Positions 32,117-43,757 of a stretch of 64,000 bases of DNA are shown piece by piece (position 1 is the stretch's first letter; each line of letters starts with the position of its first letter). The DNA is from Leptodactylus fallax (taxonomy: Eukaryota; Chordata; Amphibia; Anura; Leptodactylidae). The stretch is from the NCBI GenBank assembly GCA_947044405.1, contig CAMRHE010000197.1:434001-498000 (forward strand), read 5' to 3'. The notes below the pieces were generated by a model, which saw nothing but the letters and a program-made list of their open reading frames with translations, did not search any database and was not told where the DNA came from. Position numbers and translations under genes: made by a program.

Positions 32117-33683
32117 CAGTCATGGCCAAAAGTTTTGAGAATGACACAAATATTATATTTTCACATGATCTGCTGCCCTCTGGTTTTTATGTGTGTTTGT
32201 CAGATGTTTTTATCACATACAGAAATATAATTGCATTCATATTATGAGTAACAGAAGCTTATATTGACAGTTAGAATGAGTTAATGCAGCAAGTCAATAT
32301 TTGCAGTGTTGACCCTTCTTCTTCAGGACCTCTGCAATTCTCCCTGGCATGCTCTCAATCAACTTCTGGACCAAATCCTGACTGATAGCAGTCCATTCTT
32401 GCAGAATCAATGCTTTAATTTTGTCTGAATTTGTTGGTTTTTGTTTGTCCACCCGTCTCTTGATGATTGACCACAAGTTCTCAATGGGATTAAGATCTGG
32501 GGAGTTTCCAGGACATGGACCCAAAATCTCTATGTTTTGTTCCCTGAGCCATTTAGTTATCACCTTTGCTTTATGGCAAGGTGCTCCATCATGCTGGAAA
32601 AGGCATTGTTGAGCGCCAAACTGCTCTTGGACGGTTGGGAGAAGTTGCTCTTGGAGGACATTCTGGTACCATTCTTTATTCATGGCTGTGTTTTTAGGCA
32701 AGACTGTGAGAGAGCCGATTCCCTTGGCTGAGAAGCAACCCCACACATGAATGGTTTCAGGATGCTTTACAGTTGGCATGAGACAAGACTGGTGGTAGCG
32801 CTCACCTCTTCTTCTCCGAATAAGCTGTTTTCCAGATGTTCCAAACAATCGAAAAGGGGATTCATCAGAGAAAATGACTTTACCCCAGTCCTCAGCAGTC
32901 CACTCCCTGTACCTTTTGCAGAATATCAGTCTGTCCCTGATGTTTTTTCTGGAGAGAAGTGGCTTCTTTGCTGCCCTCCTTGAGACCAGGCCTTGCTCCA
33001 AGAGTCTCCGCCTCACAGTGCGTGCAGATGCACTCACAACTGCCTGCTGCCATTCCTCAGCAAGCTCTGCACTGCTGGTAGCCCGATCCCGCAGCTGAAA
33101 CACTTTTAAGAGAAGGTCCTGCCGCTTGCTGATCTTTCTTGGGCGCCCTGGAGCCTTTTTGGCACCAATGGAACCTCTCTCCTTGAAGTTCTTGATGATG
33201 CGATAGATTGTTGACTGAGGTGCAATCTTTCTAGCTGCAATACTCTTCCCAGTTAGGCCATTTTTGTGCAGTGCAATGATGACTGCACGTGTTTCTTTAG
33301 AGATAACCATGGTTAACAGAAGAGAAACAATGATGGCAAGCACCAGCCTCCTTTTAAAGTGTCCAGTGGTGTCATTCTTACTTAATCATGACAGATTGAT
33401 CTCCAGCCCTGTCCTCATCAACACCCACACCTGTGTTAATGGAGCAATCACTGAAACGATGTTAGGTGGTCCTTTTAAGGCAGGGCTGCAATGATGTTGA
33501 AATGTGTTTTGGGGGATAAAGTTCATTTTCTAGGCAAATATTGACTTTGCAAGTAATTGCTGTTAAGCTGATCACTCTTTATAACATTCTGGAGTATATG
33601 CAAATTGCCATTAGAAAAACTGAAGCAGTAGACTTTGTAAAAATTAATATTTGTATCATTCTCAAAACTTTTGGCCATGACTG
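32117..33683 (-). mobile_element. Tc1/mariner DD35E element, copy 1 (Traveler-like)
   Basis: 1567 bp, TA-flanked, with short inverted ends (cagtcatggccaaaagtttt and its complement). It contains an uninterrupted transposase gene. The twin at 49084-50650 has the same length and near-identical sequence in the opposite orientation. Confidence 0.93.
32294..33343 (-). CDS. Tc1/mariner transposase, DD35E
   Basis: Open for 349 codons, ending at TGA or TAA just left of 32294. The likely start is the internal ATG at 33310 (ACCATGG context, MVISKETRAV), giving 338 residues. The upstream ATG at 33343 only adds a hydrophobic leader. N-terminal HTH pair, GRPRK at 66-70, catalytic D160 (FSDES), D252 (QHDGAPCH), E288 ([11 protein letters not shown]). 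The D252-E288 spacing is 35, not the 34 of classical Tc1. This matches the DD35E group described from vertebrates as Traveler (recognition, unverified). All catalytic residues are present. Compared with the twin it has changes such as KRQDLL for KWQDRL and GPCPGN for GPWPGN. Confidence 0.9.
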   Translation of the reverse strand: MLAIIVSLLLTMVISKETRAVIIALHKNGLTGKSIAARKIAPQSTIYRIIKNFKERGSIGAKKAPGRPRKISKRQDLLLKVFQLRDRATSSAELAEEWQQAVVSASARTVRRRLLEQGLVSRRAAKKPLLSRKNIRDRLIFCKRYREWTAEDWGKVIFSDESPFRLFGTSGKQLIRRRRGERYHQSCLMPTVKHPETIHVWGCFSAKGIGSLTVLPKNTAMNKEWYQNVLQEQLLPTVQEQFGAQQCLFQHDGAPCHKAKVITKWLREQNIEILGPCPGNSPDLNPIENLWSIIKRRVDKQKPTNSDKIKALILQEWTAISQDLVQKLIESMPGRIAEVLKKKGQHCKY

Positions 33684-34189
33684 TAGATTAGTTACATGCC
33701 ATTCCTGAACACAGTGTGGCTCTATGATATCATCAGCTCTGAGGACTGATTGAGAGTCCTGGCTATCGGTATTTGTCAGACACTGTGTTCATGGGTATCT
33801 ATTTTGTTGCACCTGTGATTGGATGTTAGTGGTCACATGGGGTGTGCTGAAGTCATAACGCTGGGTTAATGCATCAGGGCATCAATGCCCCCACGTGACC
33901 GCTGAGGTCAATTCACAGGCCTCAGTGATCATCCCAGGGGCGCATGATGTCATAAGAGGCCTAAAAGAACATAGGGTGACCACAGAATGCCGCGAGGATG
34001 CCCAGAAGAGGTGAGGCAAGGTGAGTATGAGTGTGTGCCATTTTTCCTCACATCCCCTGGGCCTCCACTTATAATACTCTGGGGTCTGAGCAGACCCCAC
34101 AGTACAATAATTCAATGAAACAAATTGGGGAGATGAACTTCACAAATATTCATTGAAACGAATATTGTGGGGTTCGCTTATCTATACTA
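33684..34189. repeat. no gene; dispersed repeat remnants
   Basis: No gene. The stretch 33885-34115 resembles 26380-26580 (ggcgcatgatgt, cccctgggcctcc, actctggggtctga). Nothing else recognised. Confidence 0.45.
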
Positions 34190-35115
34190 ATGAAGTGTTC
34201 CAGCCACTGAAGCATTATACTGTGTGGGGCCACTGTGGAGCATTAGTCTTTGTGAGACTACTGTGGAGCATTATACTGTGTGGGGTCACCGTGGAGCATT
34301 ATGCAGTGTGGGGCCACTAATGAGTATTATATACTATGTGGGGCTACTGTAGAGCATTATACTGTGTAGGGCCACTGTGGAGCATTATACTGTGTGGGGC
34401 CACTGGATCTTTAAACTGTGTGGGGCTACTGTGGAGTATTATATACTGTGTGGGGCTACTGTGGGGCATTCTACTGTGTGGGGATATTGTGGAGCATTTT
34501 ACTGTGTGGAGACACTGTGGGTATTATATGCTGTGTGGGACCACTGTGGAGTTTTATATTCTGTGTGGAGCTACTGTGAACATTTTACCGGTCTACAGCG
34601 CTGTTTTGTGTATAGCGCTGCTAAGTAATCCAACCCTCTCCATAACCCTGCCCCCATATGACCAAAGCCCCGCCGGGCCGTGGTGCAAAAAAGGTTGGGG
34701 ACCACTGGTGTAGAGTATTATATACTGTGTGAGGCCACGGGAGCATTATGCTGTGGGGGGCCACTGTGGAGTATTAGACTGTGTGGAGCAACTATGGGGC
34801 ATTATAGCGTGTAGGGCCACTGTGGAGCATAATACTGTGTGGGGCCACTGTGGAGAATTATACTGTGTGAGGCTGCTGTGGAGCATTATACTGTGTGGGG
34901 CTACTGTGGAACAATATATTGTGTGGGGCCACTGGAGCATTATGCTGTGGGGGGCCACTGTGGAGTATTAGACTGTGTAGAGCAACTATGGGGCATTATA
35001 GCGTGTAGGGCCACTGTGGAGCATAATAATGTGTGGGGCCACTGTGGAGAATTATACTGTGTGAGGCTGCTGTGGAGCATTATACTGTGTGGGGCCACTG
35101 TAGAGCATAATACTG
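34190..35115 (+). repeat. minisatellite, ~28-30 bp unit
   Basis: More than 25 degenerate units of the type gtggggccactgtggagcattatact. A higher-order repeat is visible: about 34735-34905 is repeated at 34922-35095. Reading frames over it are low-complexity artefacts. The same motif recurs at 55012-55140. Confidence 0.92.
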
Positions 35116-37004
35116 TGTGATGGCAGAATAGAATAAAAGGCAGAGAACCGTGCTAAAAGGCAGAATAAAAGAAAGACTACAGCAGAATAAGAGGCAGAAT
35201 ACAGGTAGGGACATTTATTAAGCATAGCTAAATATGGTAGAGGGGAGACCCCCACAAAATTATCATCCAAAAGTGGGTCCTACCTTCAGAAAGTTTGGGA
35301 ACCGCCATCACTTGTTCAATCCGAAATATATCTTGTACCTGAGCCACCTGAACCCAAAACAAAATGAGTCTTGAGATGTTTGCCCATCTCTATTTAAAAG
35401 GAATGTATGTAAGATTTTCATTTATTAAAAACAGATTGTGAAATACACCACTTTTTTAAATCTCTTTATTGGCTGTCATCCTGCCTGAGCTTCTCCTTTG
35501 CTCTGTTAACAGTATTTTAGTGATATGTTTTTTAGTATAGTCATGATCATAGGCAGCAATAGACTGAAGCTGACTCATTGAGGACTATTGGAGAGTTTTC
35601 TAGATATGCTCTATGCAGGGAGGGGAGGTGATAAACTGTGACACCATCTATATACTATATACTATAGGTATTATCTGTAGAGGTGTGAACTTCTATTGTG
35701 ATCCTATCTGTTTTGTTTGTGATGTAAATGAGGTCATTTCTGCAATAAAAAACCCCTTCAGAATTAGCAAGTGTAAGGATATGGTCACACAGAGAAAGTT
35801 GTCTCGGATTTGGGGGCAGATTCCACCCAGGATCTGCTTCCCATTGTTGTCAATGGGAGGCAGAGATTGCAGCAGGATGCTGAAAAATTAAGCATCCTGC
35901 TTGATCTTGCCGTGGATTCCGCAGCTCGAGACTCCCTTCTGATTAGGCCCATTCATCTGTTACTCAGTCAGAGGCAGGAATAGCTCTCAATACAGAAGCA
36001 AGGGAAAGAATAAATAGATGCAGGATTTCACAGAAAGGAGACAAAATGTGTTAATAAAGTATATTACAAAATGTATTAATGACACAAATACAGCTAGAAA
36101 ATTAATAGTTGACCAAATGTTTAGTCACGCTTTAAGTGATATGCCTCAACTACTATTATTCACCAAGTAAAGTATGCTGTAATAGTGCCCATGACATTTT
36201 TGTGACAGTTTTTGCTGCATGTAAAAATTATATAGATTCCCCACATTGTGGAAAAACTGCTCCTAGATCTTTTTCTTCTGAAGTCCTAAATAGTACAGAA
36301 CTGCCAATATGATACTCAGATGGAGGTTTCCCTCTCCTCAAGAGCATTATCTTACAAATAGCCTGGTTCTGTTTCAATTAAAGTCAATGCTGAGGGATAA
36401 ACTAAAAGCTGCTTTCTGTCAGAAGTCCATCAGCTCATTGTTTAAACAATTCCCCCCAGCATTAACTGGGAGAATATAAAAATCCCCACTAAAACACTTA
36501 ATAAATTAATCGTTAAATAAATAATTTTAACCCCTTCAAGACAGAGCCTAAAAGTACCTTCGTGACCAGGCCTCATTTTTTGAAATGTGAATGTGTCACT
36601 TTATGTGGCAATAACTTTAAGACGTGTTAACTTACACAAGTGATTTTGAGATTGTTTTTTCTTGACTCATTGTACTTCATGTTAGTGGTAAACATTGATC
36701 AATATTTTTGTATTTATATATAAAAAAATTGGAAATTTGATGGAAATTTGGAAAAAATATCACAATTTTCAAAATGTGAAATGCTCTGCTTTTCAAACAG
36801 ATAGTCATACCACCCAAATACATTAATAAATATTATCTACCATATCTCTGCTATATATTGGCATCATGTTTTAATCGTCCTTTCATTTATTTTGGACATT
36901 AGAAGGCTTACAAGTGTAACAGCGATTTTCCAGATTTACAAGAAAATTTCCCAAACTAATTTCTCAGGGGCCACTTCAGTTCTGACGGGGATTGTAAAGG
37001 CCTA
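35116..37004. other. no gene seen
   Basis: AT-rich DNA without recognisable coding sequence or strong repeat structure apart from the minisatellite edge. Confidence 0.5.
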
Positions 37005-37892
37005 CAGTGGGAACGGAAAGTATTCAGACCCTTTTAAATTTTTCACTCTTTGTTTCATTGCAGCCATTTGCTAAAAGCAAAAAAAGTTCATTTTATTTCT
37101 CATTAATGTACACTCAGCACCCCATCTTGAAAAAAACAGAAATGTAGATATTTTTGCAAATTTATTAAAAAAGAAAAACTGAAATATCACATGGTCATAA
37201 GATCCTCCTTGAGATGGTTCTACTCCTTCATTGGAGTCCATCTGTGTTTAATTAAACTGATTGGACTTGATTAGGAAAGGCATACACCTGTCTATATAAG
37301 ACCTCACAGCTCACAGTGCATGTCAGAGCAAATGAGAATCATGAAGTCAAAGGAACTGCCTAAGGAGCCCAAAGACAGAATTGTGGCAAGGCACAGATCT
37401 GGCCAAGGTTACAAAAGAATTTCTGCAGCACTCAAGGTTCTTAGGGGCACAGTGGCCTTCATAATCCTTAAATTTAAGAAGTTTGAGACGACCAGAACCC
37501 TTCCTAGACCTGGCCGTCCAGCCAAACTGAGCATTCATGGGAGAAGAGCCTTGTTGAGAGAGGTAAAGAAGAACCCAAAGATCACTGTGGCTGAGCTCCA
37601 GAGATGCAGTAGGGAGATGGGAGAAAGTTCCACAAAGTCAACTATCACTGCAGCCCTCCACCAGTCGGGGCTTTATGGCAGAGTGGCCGAAGGAAGCCTT
37701 TCCTCAGTGCAAGACATATGAAAGCCCGCATAGAGTTTGCCAAAAAACACATGAAGGACTCCCAGACTATGAGAAATAAGATTCTCTCGTCTGATGAGAA
37801 GGTTCACTTTTCAACAAGACAATGACCCTAAGCACACAGCTAAAATAACATAGGAGTGGCTTTGGAACAACTCTGTGACCATTCTTGACTGG

Positions 37893-38077
37893 TCTCGTGC
37901 ATGGAATGGAACTTCTTCTTCCTCATGGAGCTCACCATGGACAGTATCCTTCTATCGCCCACCACCTGCACTGGTTCCAGTGGGCTCCCCAGGACAGAGC
38001 TGGCCCTTCTAATCAGCTTGTCAAGTTTATTTCTATCCCTGGTTGATATACTGCTCCCCCAGCAGGCCACTACGAAG
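37893..38077 (-). pseudogene. LINE ORF2 C-terminal fragment, copy 1
   Basis: Minus-strand protein ACWGSSISTRDRNKLDKLI then SSVLGSPLEPVQVVGDRRI, the C-terminal tail of a fish/amphibian non-LTR retrotransposon ORF2 (L2/CR1- or Rex1-like, clade not certain). It is embedded in the Tc1 element. Confidence 0.75.
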
Positions 38078-38587
38078 ATTTAACTTTTTGGCATTAATTC
38101 TAAGCGGTATGTGTGGAGAAAACCAGGCACTGCTCATCACTTGCCCAATACAATCCCAACAGTGAAACATGGTGGTGGCAGCATCATGCTATGGGGCTGT
38201 TTTTCAGCTGCAGGGACAGGACGACTGGTTGCAATTGAAAGAAAGATGAATGCGGCCAAGTACAGAGATATCCTGGAAGAAAACCTCTTCCAGAGTGCTC
38301 TGGACCTCAGACTGGGCTGAAGGTTCACCTTCCAACAAGACAATGACCCTAAGCACACAGCTAAAATAACAAAGGAGTGGCTTCGGAACAACTCTGTGAC
38401 CATTCTTGACTGGCCCAGCCAGAGCCCTGACCTCAACCCTATTGAGCATCTCTGGAGAGACCTGAAAATGGCTGTCCACCAACGTTCACCATCCAACATG
38501 ACGGAACTGGAGAGGATCTGCAAGGAAGAATGGCAGAGGATCCCCAAATCCAGATGTTAAAAACTTGTTGCATCATTCCCCACTAGT

Positions 38588-39627
38588 TCCACTAGTAAAT
38601 TGTTAATGCTGTTAATTATTACTATTATAAAATATAACCCCATTTAAAAAAAAAATACCATTATTTTGTAAATGACGGCGCTGTTTGAGAAATTGATTTT
38701 TAGTTATTTCAGCATGCATAAGATTTTTTGTTCAAGCAAAATAAATAATAAATAATAAAAAAATGTAAAATTGTTAAAGAACTTTGTATAATTTCATAGA
38801 ACTAGAGTATGCAACAATTCACTGTTTGGCCTCTGCTATACAGCCGTTCCTACATGTTATTCAAGTAGCATAATGCAATTGTTTTGTGATTCCAGCTGCA
38901 TACCAGCCCTGAACCAAAGTTCATAACATTCCATACGATACGATAAGGACACATAAGATAAGTCAGACTCGACATATAAGATCCAAAAATAATGAATCAT
39001 TAGTCTCCAGCACAGGTATATGTGTATCAGTTATAGATGGTATTCAACACAGTGACATTCATATGTGCCAAAGTGATATGTGTCTCATTTACACAAAGCA
39101 GAAAATAATAATAATATTAGTCCTTTAATAGTCCCACAATGGCGAAATTCAGTGTGTTACAGCAGCAAAGATAAGCATATACAAATACAAATACAACATG
39201 TACAGGAATGTTCCAAGGTAAGAGGCATTACATTGATAGTAGACAGGCAGATAAGAAGTAGCAGGGGGGGGGGGATTTAACAGGCAGAAAGATATTTCAG
39301 TTCTCTGTGTGTAATTATCTCCGCTTAAGTCGGTGTTGGTTGTACAGCCTAACCACGGTGGGGAGGAAAGACTTCTGATAGCGCTCCTTCTCACACTTAG
39401 GGTGGAGCAGTCGGTCACTGACAGTACTGTCCAGTGCGATCACGGTCTCGTGCATGGAATGGAACTTCTTCCGCATGGAGCTCACCATGGACAGTATCCT
39501 TCTGTCGCCCACCACCTGCACTGGGTCCAGTGGGCTCCCCAGGACAGAGCTGGCCCTTCTAATCAGCTTGTCAAGTTTATTTCTTTCCCTGGTTGATATA
39601 CTGCTCCCCCAGCAGGCCACTACGAAG
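38588..39627 (-). repeat. dispersed block with LINE 3' end, copy with empty Tc1 site
   Basis: Homologous to 48845-51449 from tccactagtaaattg to ccactacgaag. The minus strand of 39102-39627 encodes LINE ORF2 C-terminus (to LLHPKCEKERYQKSFLPTVV), then a 3' UTR and an (ATT)n-type tail. Position 38812-38814 (ctagag) is the unoccupied site into which the DD35E element inserted in the other copy. Confidence 0.8.
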
Positions 39628-40121
39628 ATTTAACTTTTTGGCATTAATTCTAAGCGGTATGTGTGGAGAAAACCAGGCACTGCTCATCACCTGCCCAATA
39701 CAATCCCAACAGTGAAACATGGTGGTGGCAGCATCATGCTATGGGGCTGTTTTTCAGCTGCAGGGACAGGACGACTGGTTGCAATTGAAGGAAAGATGAA
39801 TGCGGCCAAGTACAGAGATATCCTGGAAGAAAACCTCTTCCAGAGTGCTCTGGACCTCAGACTGGGCTGAAGGTTCACCTTCCAACAAGACAATAACCCT
39901 AAGCACACAGCTAAAATAACAAAGGAGTGGCTTCGGAACAACTCTGTGACCATTCTTGACTGGCCCAGCCAGAGCCCTGACCTCAACCCAATTGAGCATC
40001 TCTGGAGAGACCTGAAAATGGCTGTCCACCAACATTCAACCTGACGGAACTGGAGAGGATCTGCAAGGAAGAATGGCAGAGGATCCCCAAATCCAGATGT
40101 GAAAAACTTGTTGCATCATTC
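39444..40121 (+). repeat. second copy of LINE-piece/transposase block
   Basis: Near-identical to 37891-38579 (LINE piece, junction gaagatttaactttttgg, then transposase C-terminal half). The two copies are 1.55 kb apart and diverge at catcattcc, exactly where the hAT element is inserted in this copy. Confidence 0.88.
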
Positions 40122-40975
40122 CAAAGGCGTAGCTAGGGGTTCAGCACAGGGGGGCGAACATGTCCAAGTGGGTCCCCAACTTGGACATGTTTGTATACCG
40201 ATACTATCAGTATACGGTGAGCGTATAGTGGTATATAGCGGCTCTACACAGGTCTCTGCAAACAATTTAGGCGAATACAGGGCAGTAGCATTTAGTGACT
40301 TACCGGTGACGTCTCTGACTAATCCTTCACATTTCCCATCTCTTTCATGTGGACGGCCATGACCACTTCTTCCAGTCTCTGTAAAGTTTGCAAGACAGAC
40401 ATCTTTGGCTCCTCACTTTTCCAGGCACCTGACCCACATTGTCCTCACCTGCACAAAGCCCCCATCCTGCTGCTACCCCAATTATAATATATATAATATA
40501 ACCCCCTATAATGAATAATACCCCCAAGTGTATCTTTAAGTTAATAACTTCCCTGTGCACCCCTTTAAATAGTGCCCCTTATTAATAATGCCCCAGATGT
40601 TTCCTAATTAAAAAGGAAAAAAAAGGGAAAAAAAAATATTGGGGTTCCAATACCCCGGACCTCCAGGATCAGCTGTTTGAATGAACCATGGTACCTGTGT
40701 AAGCGCCGTGACCCCTTCTCTGTTTACATAGTGTCATTCTTTTCATAGCGGCCATGTAATGTAACTACAACCTCATCTTATATACGTCTGTGTGACAAGG
40801 CTGGAATTACATCACACGGTCACTATAAACAGACAGCGTGTGATATACTGTAAACAGGCGCCATAGCCCCTTCATACAGCTGATCAGTGGGGAATCACTT
40901 ATCTCTTATTGATGTTTTATTCTGAGGATAGAACATTAATAAAAATGAGCTGGAAAACTCCTTAAAGAGGACCTT

Positions 40976-41520
40976 TCACGTCCTCATGTATATGCTGTTT
41001 TACATACCGCTAGAAAGCCGACAGCACGCTGAATTCAGCGCACTGCCGTCTTTCCTGGTATGTGCCCCGGGGCTGGAGATATCGGCAGTCTTAGTTTCAC
41101 GGTTTACTGTCAGAAAGGTGTTCCTGACAGTCTAGCTGCGCTGTGAGGAACGCCGTCTCTGACAGTTCTCGTTCATAGACTGAGGGGGTGTTTCTCACAG
41201 CTCAGCGTTATCACCGGGCAGTAAGGAACGCCCCCTCTGACAGTACAGGGCTATAGACGAGTACAGAGAGGGGGCGTTCCTTATAGCCCAGCGATGACGC
41301 TGAGCTGTAAGGAACGCCCCCCAGTACAAGTCTATGAACGAGAACTGTCAGGGAGGGTGTTCCTCACAGCGCAGCTAGACTGTCAGGAACGCCCTTCTGA
41401 CAGTAAACCGTGAAGCTAAGGCACATACCGGGAAAGCCGGCAGTGCGCTGAATTCAGCGTTCTGTCGGCTTTCTAGCGGTATGTAAAACAGCATATACAT
41501 GAGGACGTGAAAGGTCCTCT
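40976..41520. mobile_element. TTAA foldback MITE nested in hAT
   Basis: TTAA at 40972-40975 and 41521-41524, same family as 29573-30082. Absent from the homologous hAT copy near 23165, so it inserted after that family had spread. Confidence 0.88.
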
Positions 41521-41527
41521 TTAAGGC

Positions 41528-42105
41528 TAAGGCCCCACGTGGTGTCCTGCAGCAAAAAAGAGCTGCGGGAAAAACCGCAGCAGCGAAGCATCGCGGTTTT
41601 TCCTGCAGCACCTTGCACAGAAAGTTCGCAGAGGTTTCCTCTGCAAACTTTCTGCTTCAATTATATCTACAGGAAAACCGCCAGCATTTCCGTAGGTATA
41701 ATTGACATGCTGCGATTTCCAAAACTGCGTCTGTTTTGGAAATCGCAGCGTTTCCGCTGCACATATTTTACTGCAAAGTGGGAATGGGGGCCACATGTGG
41801 CGAAAACCCACTGAAAAAAACCCGGCTTTTTACATCTAGCAAACCCCATCCACACATTGTGGAAAAATACGTGCAGCAGATGCACTGCGATTTCCAAAAC
41901 CGTTGAGGTTTTGGAAATAGAAGCATTTCAATTATACCTACAGAAACATTGGCGGTTTCCATATAGCGGTATTGAAATCAGAAAGTCCACAGGGGAAACC
42001 TCTGTGGACCTTCTGTGAAAAGTGCTGCGAGAAAAACCACAATGTTACCGCTGCGGTTTTTCCTGCAGAGCTTTTTTTTTCTGCAGCCCGGTACATGGGG
42101 CCTTA
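41528..42105. repeat. palindromic MITE (taaggcccca ends) in hAT
   Basis: Counterpart of 22592-23160 in inverted orientation. Internal phrases such as gatttccaaaac and aaagttcgcagaggttt recur in both arms. Confidence 0.75.
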
Positions 42106-42959
42106 GTCTTATTAAAACCCAAGTGCCACCTTAATTTAATTAATTGACCCTCATATTATGCCCCTGATTCACCCTGACATAAATACTGCACCTCTAATGG
42201 CTCCTTATATAAATAACCTCCCCCTTGTATTAATAATACCTCCTAATAACCCTTATATAAATGACCCCCCATCGTCATAATGCCCCCTAATGAATCCTCC
42301 CTTATAGTTATATTTCCCCCTCCTATCCACCCCTTATACTATTAATATACCCACAACTAAGCTAAAAAAACAAAAACAAAAGTCATACTCACCTGCGATG
42401 CTGATGAATGGAGCCGCTGGCGCTTCCTCCCTGTCCACGCACAGGACGTCTGTGTCTGAGCGCTGCTGGGAAGCAGACATCGTCTGTGGTCTCGGCGTCT
42501 TGTAAACCGCAAGCCTGTATTGGCTTGCGGTTTACAATACTGTTAAGTGGCAGGTTACGTTTTAACTAGATCGGTGTCTGCAGACACCGATCTAGTTAGA
42601 AATAAAGGATGTATTAATGGCAAAAATTCAGTGGGCCCGGGGCAGCCGCCCCTCTACCCCCCCCACTAGCTACGCCTCTGCATCATTCCCAAGAAGACTC
42701 ATGGCTGTACTAGCTCAAAAGGCTGCTTCTACTCAATACTGAGCAAAGGGTCTGAATACTTATGACCATGTGATATTCCAGTTTTTCTTTTTTAATAAAA
42801 AAGCAAAAATATCTACATTTTTGTTTTTTTTCTGTCAAGATGGGGTGCTGAGTGTATATTAATGAGAAATAAAATGAACTTTTTTGCTTTTAGCAAATGG
42901 CTGCAATGAAACAAAGAATGAAAAATTTAAAGGGGTCTGAATACTTTCCGTACCCATTG

Positions 42960-43757
42960 TATATATTAGAAACCCCCATGAATCACTCCATTTTCAAAAC
43001 TGCACCCCTCAAATAATTCAAAACAGCATTTGGGAAGTTTGTTAACCCTTTATGCATTTCACGGAAATTAAAACAATATGGAGGTGAAATTTAAACATTT
43101 CATTTTATTCAATAATACATTCATTTAGCCCTAAAATTAACACACTCACAAAGGGTTAAAGGAGAAAATGTATCTCACAGTTTGTTATACAATTTCTCCT
43201 GAGCACAGAAATACCCCACATGTGGGTGTAAACTGATGTTTGGGCACACATCAGGGCTCAGAAAGGAAGGAGCACTGCGCTTTTTAGCTTTTAGAGTACA
43301 GATTTAGAGTGATTTTCTGGACGCCATGTTGTTTTGCAGAGCCCTGGTGGTGCCAGTAAACTGGAATTCCCCAAGAAGTGACCCCATTTTGTAGGGGCAA
43401 TGTTAGAGTCTCTACAAATGTGACATGGCGTCCAAAAACCAACAATCTAAATCTGTGATCCAAAAGTACATAGCGCTCCTTGACATCTGCACCCTCCTTT
43501 GTGTCAAAGCAGCAGTTTATACCCACATATATGACACTGTTGTACACAGGATAACATACTTAGCAACACCATATGTTGGTATAAACTGCTGTTTGGGAAC
43601 AGCTGGGGACAGAAGGGAAGGAGTGCTATTATGGTTTTTGGAGCACAGTTTGGTTTATGGAAATCATGCCACTTTTGCAGACCCCCTGAATTGTCAGTAA
43701 AGTAGAACCCGCAGACATATAAATCCTTTGTGGGGTGTACATTCCAAAGTAGGATTA
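42960..43757. repeat. foldback repeat region
   Basis: No gene. The stretches 43200-43480 and 43420-43740 partly mirror each other (ggacgccatgttg versus acatggcgtcc; agcagtttatacccacatat versus tatgttggtataaactgctg). Related to 45735-46195 and 20520-20830. Confidence 0.6.

Larger units (their letters stand above)
37320..40110 (+). pseudogene. Tc1-like transposase, rearranged
   Basis: The N-terminal half (37320-37721) has the HTH domain and RPGRPAK linker. A frameshift near 37700 is followed by KARIEFAKKHMK and SSDE (the first catalytic aspartate, 37792). Here the gene jumps into a segment that belongs downstream ([11 protein letters not shown]), then into LINE sequence. The transposase resumes at [13 protein letters not shown] (38103) and runs through [19 protein letters not shown] and [11 protein letters not shown] with a stop TGA near 38318. 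The same C-terminal half is repeated at 39653-40110, with a similar stop and a 7-bp deletion near 40033. Dead. Confidence 0.85.
40122..42680 (-). mobile_element. hAT-type non-autonomous element, complete
   Basis: Ends CAAAGGCGTAGCTAGG and CTAGCTACGCCTCTG are inverted. They are flanked by the exact 8-bp duplication catcattc (40114-40121 and 42681-42688). 2559 bp, no transposase. It contains a TTAA MITE (40976-41520) and a palindromic MITE (41528-42105). Homologous to 21055-23400 on the other strand. Confidence 0.92.
37005..42959 (+). mobile_element. scrambled Tc1-like DD34E element with nested insertions
   Basis: TIRs cagtgggaacggaaagtatt (37005) and its near-complement ending 42959 extend about 195 bp inward (37005-37200 and about 42760-42959). 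An original ~1.6-kb Tc1 has been expanded to 6 kb. Contents: a misplaced copy of an internal transposase segment (37800-37890), a LINE 3' piece, the transposase C-terminal half, a 0.86-kb foreign block, a second copy of LINE piece plus C-terminal half, then a complete hAT element (40122-42680), and finally the Tc1 3' end. Confidence 0.85.

Noticed and set aside
32421..33494. Several plus-strand frames over the DD35E transposase and the matching minus-strand set at 49273-50346
   Set aside because: They recur only because the element is duplicated. They are antisense shadows without family signatures.
34336..35120. Open frames rich in LWSIILCG and CGATVE repeats, and a CRISPR-like regular spacing
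   Set aside because: They are translations of a ~28-bp minisatellite. The units are contiguous with no unique spacers, so this is neither a protein gene nor a CRISPR array.
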